Below are positions 62,656 through 64,000 of a stretch of DNA of 64,000 bases, piece by piece. Numbering within the stretch: position 1 is the first letter of the stretch; every line of letters begins with the position of its first letter. Position numbers and translations under genes: made by a program. Below the pieces are notes generated by a model. It was not told the origin of the DNA and searched no databases. It was given only the letters and a program-made list of their open reading frames with translations. Source of the DNA: Gp13-AA77 sp035946735 (lineage in GTDB: Bacteria; Acidobacteriota; Terriglobia; UBA7540); the NCBI GenBank assembly GCA_035946735.1, contig DASYYZ010000170.1, positions 62,001-126,000 of the forward strand, in the 5' to 3' direction.

Positions 62656-62715
62656 GGTTACATCTTAAATGGCGCGATCACTCCCCCTCTGGTTACATTT
62701 TAGATGGCGCGATAC
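62656..62715. repeat. two direct copies of GGTTACAT-TTA-ATGGCGCGAT
   Basis: GGTTACATCTTAAATGGCGC at 62656 and GGTTACATTTTAGATGGCGC at 62691 are direct copies with two differences, 35 bases apart. They lie upstream of the truncated transposase and are probably its terminal or subterminal binding sites. Confidence 0.6.
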
Positions 62716-62744
62716 GAGCCCGTCCCGATTCCGAGACGAGGGTG

Positions 62745-62750
62745 TATAAT
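62745..62750 (+). promoter_or_regulatory. possible -10 box TATAAT
   Basis: A perfect TATAAT lies about 80 bases before the TPR gene. No good -35 is found at the right distance, so this is only a candidate. Confidence 0.3.
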
Positions 62751-62830
62751 CCCGAAACGCAGGAGGCCCGGCTGAATCGCCTGAATCCGGCTGGGGCTCG
62801 GCGATGCTTAGACGCTGGAGGCTGATGAGT

Positions 62831-63997
62831 ATGCGCAGATTGATTCATTCCGTGCTGACGATGTCCGTGTTTCTGGTGGCTGGCCCGCTACTGGCCCAGA
62901 CTCCCTGTCCCAGCTTTTCCGTGGTCATCAATTCACCTGAAGACCAGTTGACGCTGGCGTACAACGGTGCAGAGAACCCGCAGGAGCAGGTCGCCGCTCT
63001 CGATAAATATGCGCAAGCGAATGCCGATTCGAAGTTCATGCCGTGCATCAACGAGTACTACACCATGGCCTTGGTCAAGCAAGGCAACTTCGACAAGGCG
63101 ATCGAGTACGGCGAAAAGGACCTGGCAGCGAATTATCGCGATCTGAGCCTGTCGGTAAACCTCATGAAGGCGTACGTGGGCGCGGGCAAGGCTACTGACA
63201 ATGCCTTCGATCTCGTTTTGAAGGCGCCCGACCTGATCAAGAAGGAGACTACTCCTTCGCGGCCCGCAAAAGCCACCGATGAGGAATGGCAGAAGATGCA
63301 GCAGGATTCCGCAGAGCTGGCCAAAGACGTAAACGGCTATATGACGTACGCGTTTTTTCAGCTTCTGCCCAGAACGCCGGATGCGGCCAAGCGGCTGGAG
63401 TACCTGGGACAGTTTGAAAAGGCCTATCCGAATGTCGACGCCCAGCAAGCCGCCCAGATCAACTTTCAGTACTTCCTGGCGTATGATATGGCCGGCAAGG
63501 GCGATCAGGCCGGGCAGTACGGCGAAAAGGCGATTGCGGCTGACGGCAGCAATCCTCAGGTGCTGAATCTCGTGGCCTACGGCTACATGAATCGGCAGAC
63601 CAACCTTGACAAAGCTGAGAGCTATTCGAAGAAAGTCCTGACCCTGGTTCCGGCGATGAAGAAGCCTGACGGCGAGGCGGACGATCAATTCAAGGCGGAC
63701 CAGAACAACCAGCTCGGCATGGCGCACGTAACGCTTGGATTCGTTTACTTTCAGAGAGGAGCCAAGACGCACAAGGTGGAGCCCGCGATCGGCGAGTTCA
63801 AGACGGCGGTCGCCTTGCTCGGAGGCAATCCGCCGCTGCGCGGACAGGCGCTCTACTACCTGGGCTACGCTTACGAGGTTCAGACTCCAGCCAATCACCA
63901 TGCAGCTTCCGACGCGCTAACGCAATCGGTTGCGATTCAAAGCCCGTGGCAGGCTCCGGCCCGCGATCTGCTGGCCAAGGTGAAGGCGGCGAAGTGA
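62831..63997 (+). CDS. exported TPR-repeat protein
   Basis: A 388-residue protein with a signal peptide (LIHSVLTMSVFLVAGPLLAQ) and several tetratricopeptide-like helical pairs (for example ALVKQGNFDKAIEYGEKDLA, YFLAYDMAGKGDQAGQYGEK, YMNRQTNLDKAESYSKKVLT). Such periplasmic TPR proteins act as scaffolds; the partner is unknown. The ATG at 62831 is chosen because GGAGG lies nine bases before it; ATGs at 62825 and 62804 are in frame but worse placed. The gene ends three bases before the window edge. Confidence 0.85.
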   Translation: MRRLIHSVLTMSVFLVAGPLLAQTPCPSFSVVINSPEDQLTLAYNGAENPQEQVAALDKYAQANADSKFMPCINEYYTMALVKQGNFDKAIEYGEKDLAANYRDLSLSVNLMKAYVGAGKATDNAFDLVLKAPDLIKKETTPSRPAKATDEEWQKMQQDSAELAKDVNGYMTYAFFQLLPRTPDAAKRLEYLGQFEKAYPNVDAQQAAQINFQYFLAYDMAGKGDQAGQYGEKAIAADGSNPQVLNLVAYGYMNRQTNLDKAESYSKKVLTLVPAMKKPDGEADDQFKADQNNQLGMAHVTLGFVYFQRGAKTHKVEPAIGEFKTAVALLGGNPPLRGQALYYLGYAYEVQTPANHHAASDALTQSVAIQSPWQAPARDLLAKVKAAK

Positions 63998-64000
63998 TCG

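Noticed and set aside
1..64000. CRISPR arrays, rRNA, tRNA, attachment sites
   Set aside because: No regularly spaced repeat units with spacers, no rRNA-like stretches and no tRNA cloverleaf were seen on reading by eye; a tRNA or covariance-model scan was not possible.

Overview
The window looks like a chromosomal segment from a GC-rich soil acidobacterium (Acidobacteriota, probably Terriglobia-like). The main reasons are a PadR regulator next to an 891-residue tandem FtsX permease (the acidobacterial duplicated orphan permease type), an Oar-like TonB-dependent receptor with a carboxypeptidase-regulatory-like domain, many exported beta-propeller and Gfo/Idh/MocA proteins, and the general gene mix. 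Taxonomy is inferred from family content only. I saw no rRNA, tRNA or CRISPR.

1-30 kb is mostly intact core metabolism. It runs from a CocE/NonD hydrolase with a 3' frameshift, through fatty acid synthesis (fabG, acpP, fabF), etfB-etfA, purD-purE and GTP-type pckG, to DinB, a 1-Cys peroxiredoxin, and a sulfur-carrier cysteine pathway on the minus strand (CysM-like synthase, 81-aa protein, JAMM protease, ubiquitin-like carrier with a 19-aa tail after Gly-Gly, MoeB-rhodanese). Next come exported enzymes, a cytochrome c/outer-membrane pair, a GH-A glycosidase, a sorbosone-dehydrogenase-like protein, and the TonB receptor, whose start lies antisense to a transposase remnant. A DyP peroxidase/encapsulin operon sits at 28.3-30.2 kb.

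30-41.5 kb is accessory DNA. Intact SDR, alpha/beta hydrolase, alcohol dehydrogenase and RidA genes alternate with broken ones (DoxX, STAS, hydrolase, molybdopterin oxidoreductase, sigma-54 regulator, S74 chaperone tail, ORF6N, SnoaL). The ADOP permease and PadR regulator follow.

41.5-53 kb is a minus-strand sugar-phosphate and glycogen operon: histidine phosphatase, glgP, pgm, broken malQ, tal, pgi, DUF2090 protein, a broken rpe-zwf fusion, and pgl. Start/stop overlaps show translational coupling. The two allosteric enzymes of glycogen and hexose metabolism (glgP, pgm) are intact, but zwf carries at least four frameshifts.

53-59 kb is a decayed efflux and regulator island (SYLF, sigma-54 regulator, HlyD, TolC, FUSC, FixJ fragments) around an intact ctaA. 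59-64 kb holds a GNAT acetyltransferase, a Tat-exported Gfo/Idh/MocA oxidoreductase, a broken IS200-type element whose ribosome site is inside a hairpin, a second transposase fragment and an exported TPR protein.

The strongest leads are the carrier with a tail needing proteolysis next to its JAMM protease, the encapsulin nanocompartment operon, and the sharp contrast between perfectly preserved long genes and neighbours broken by single-base shifts.
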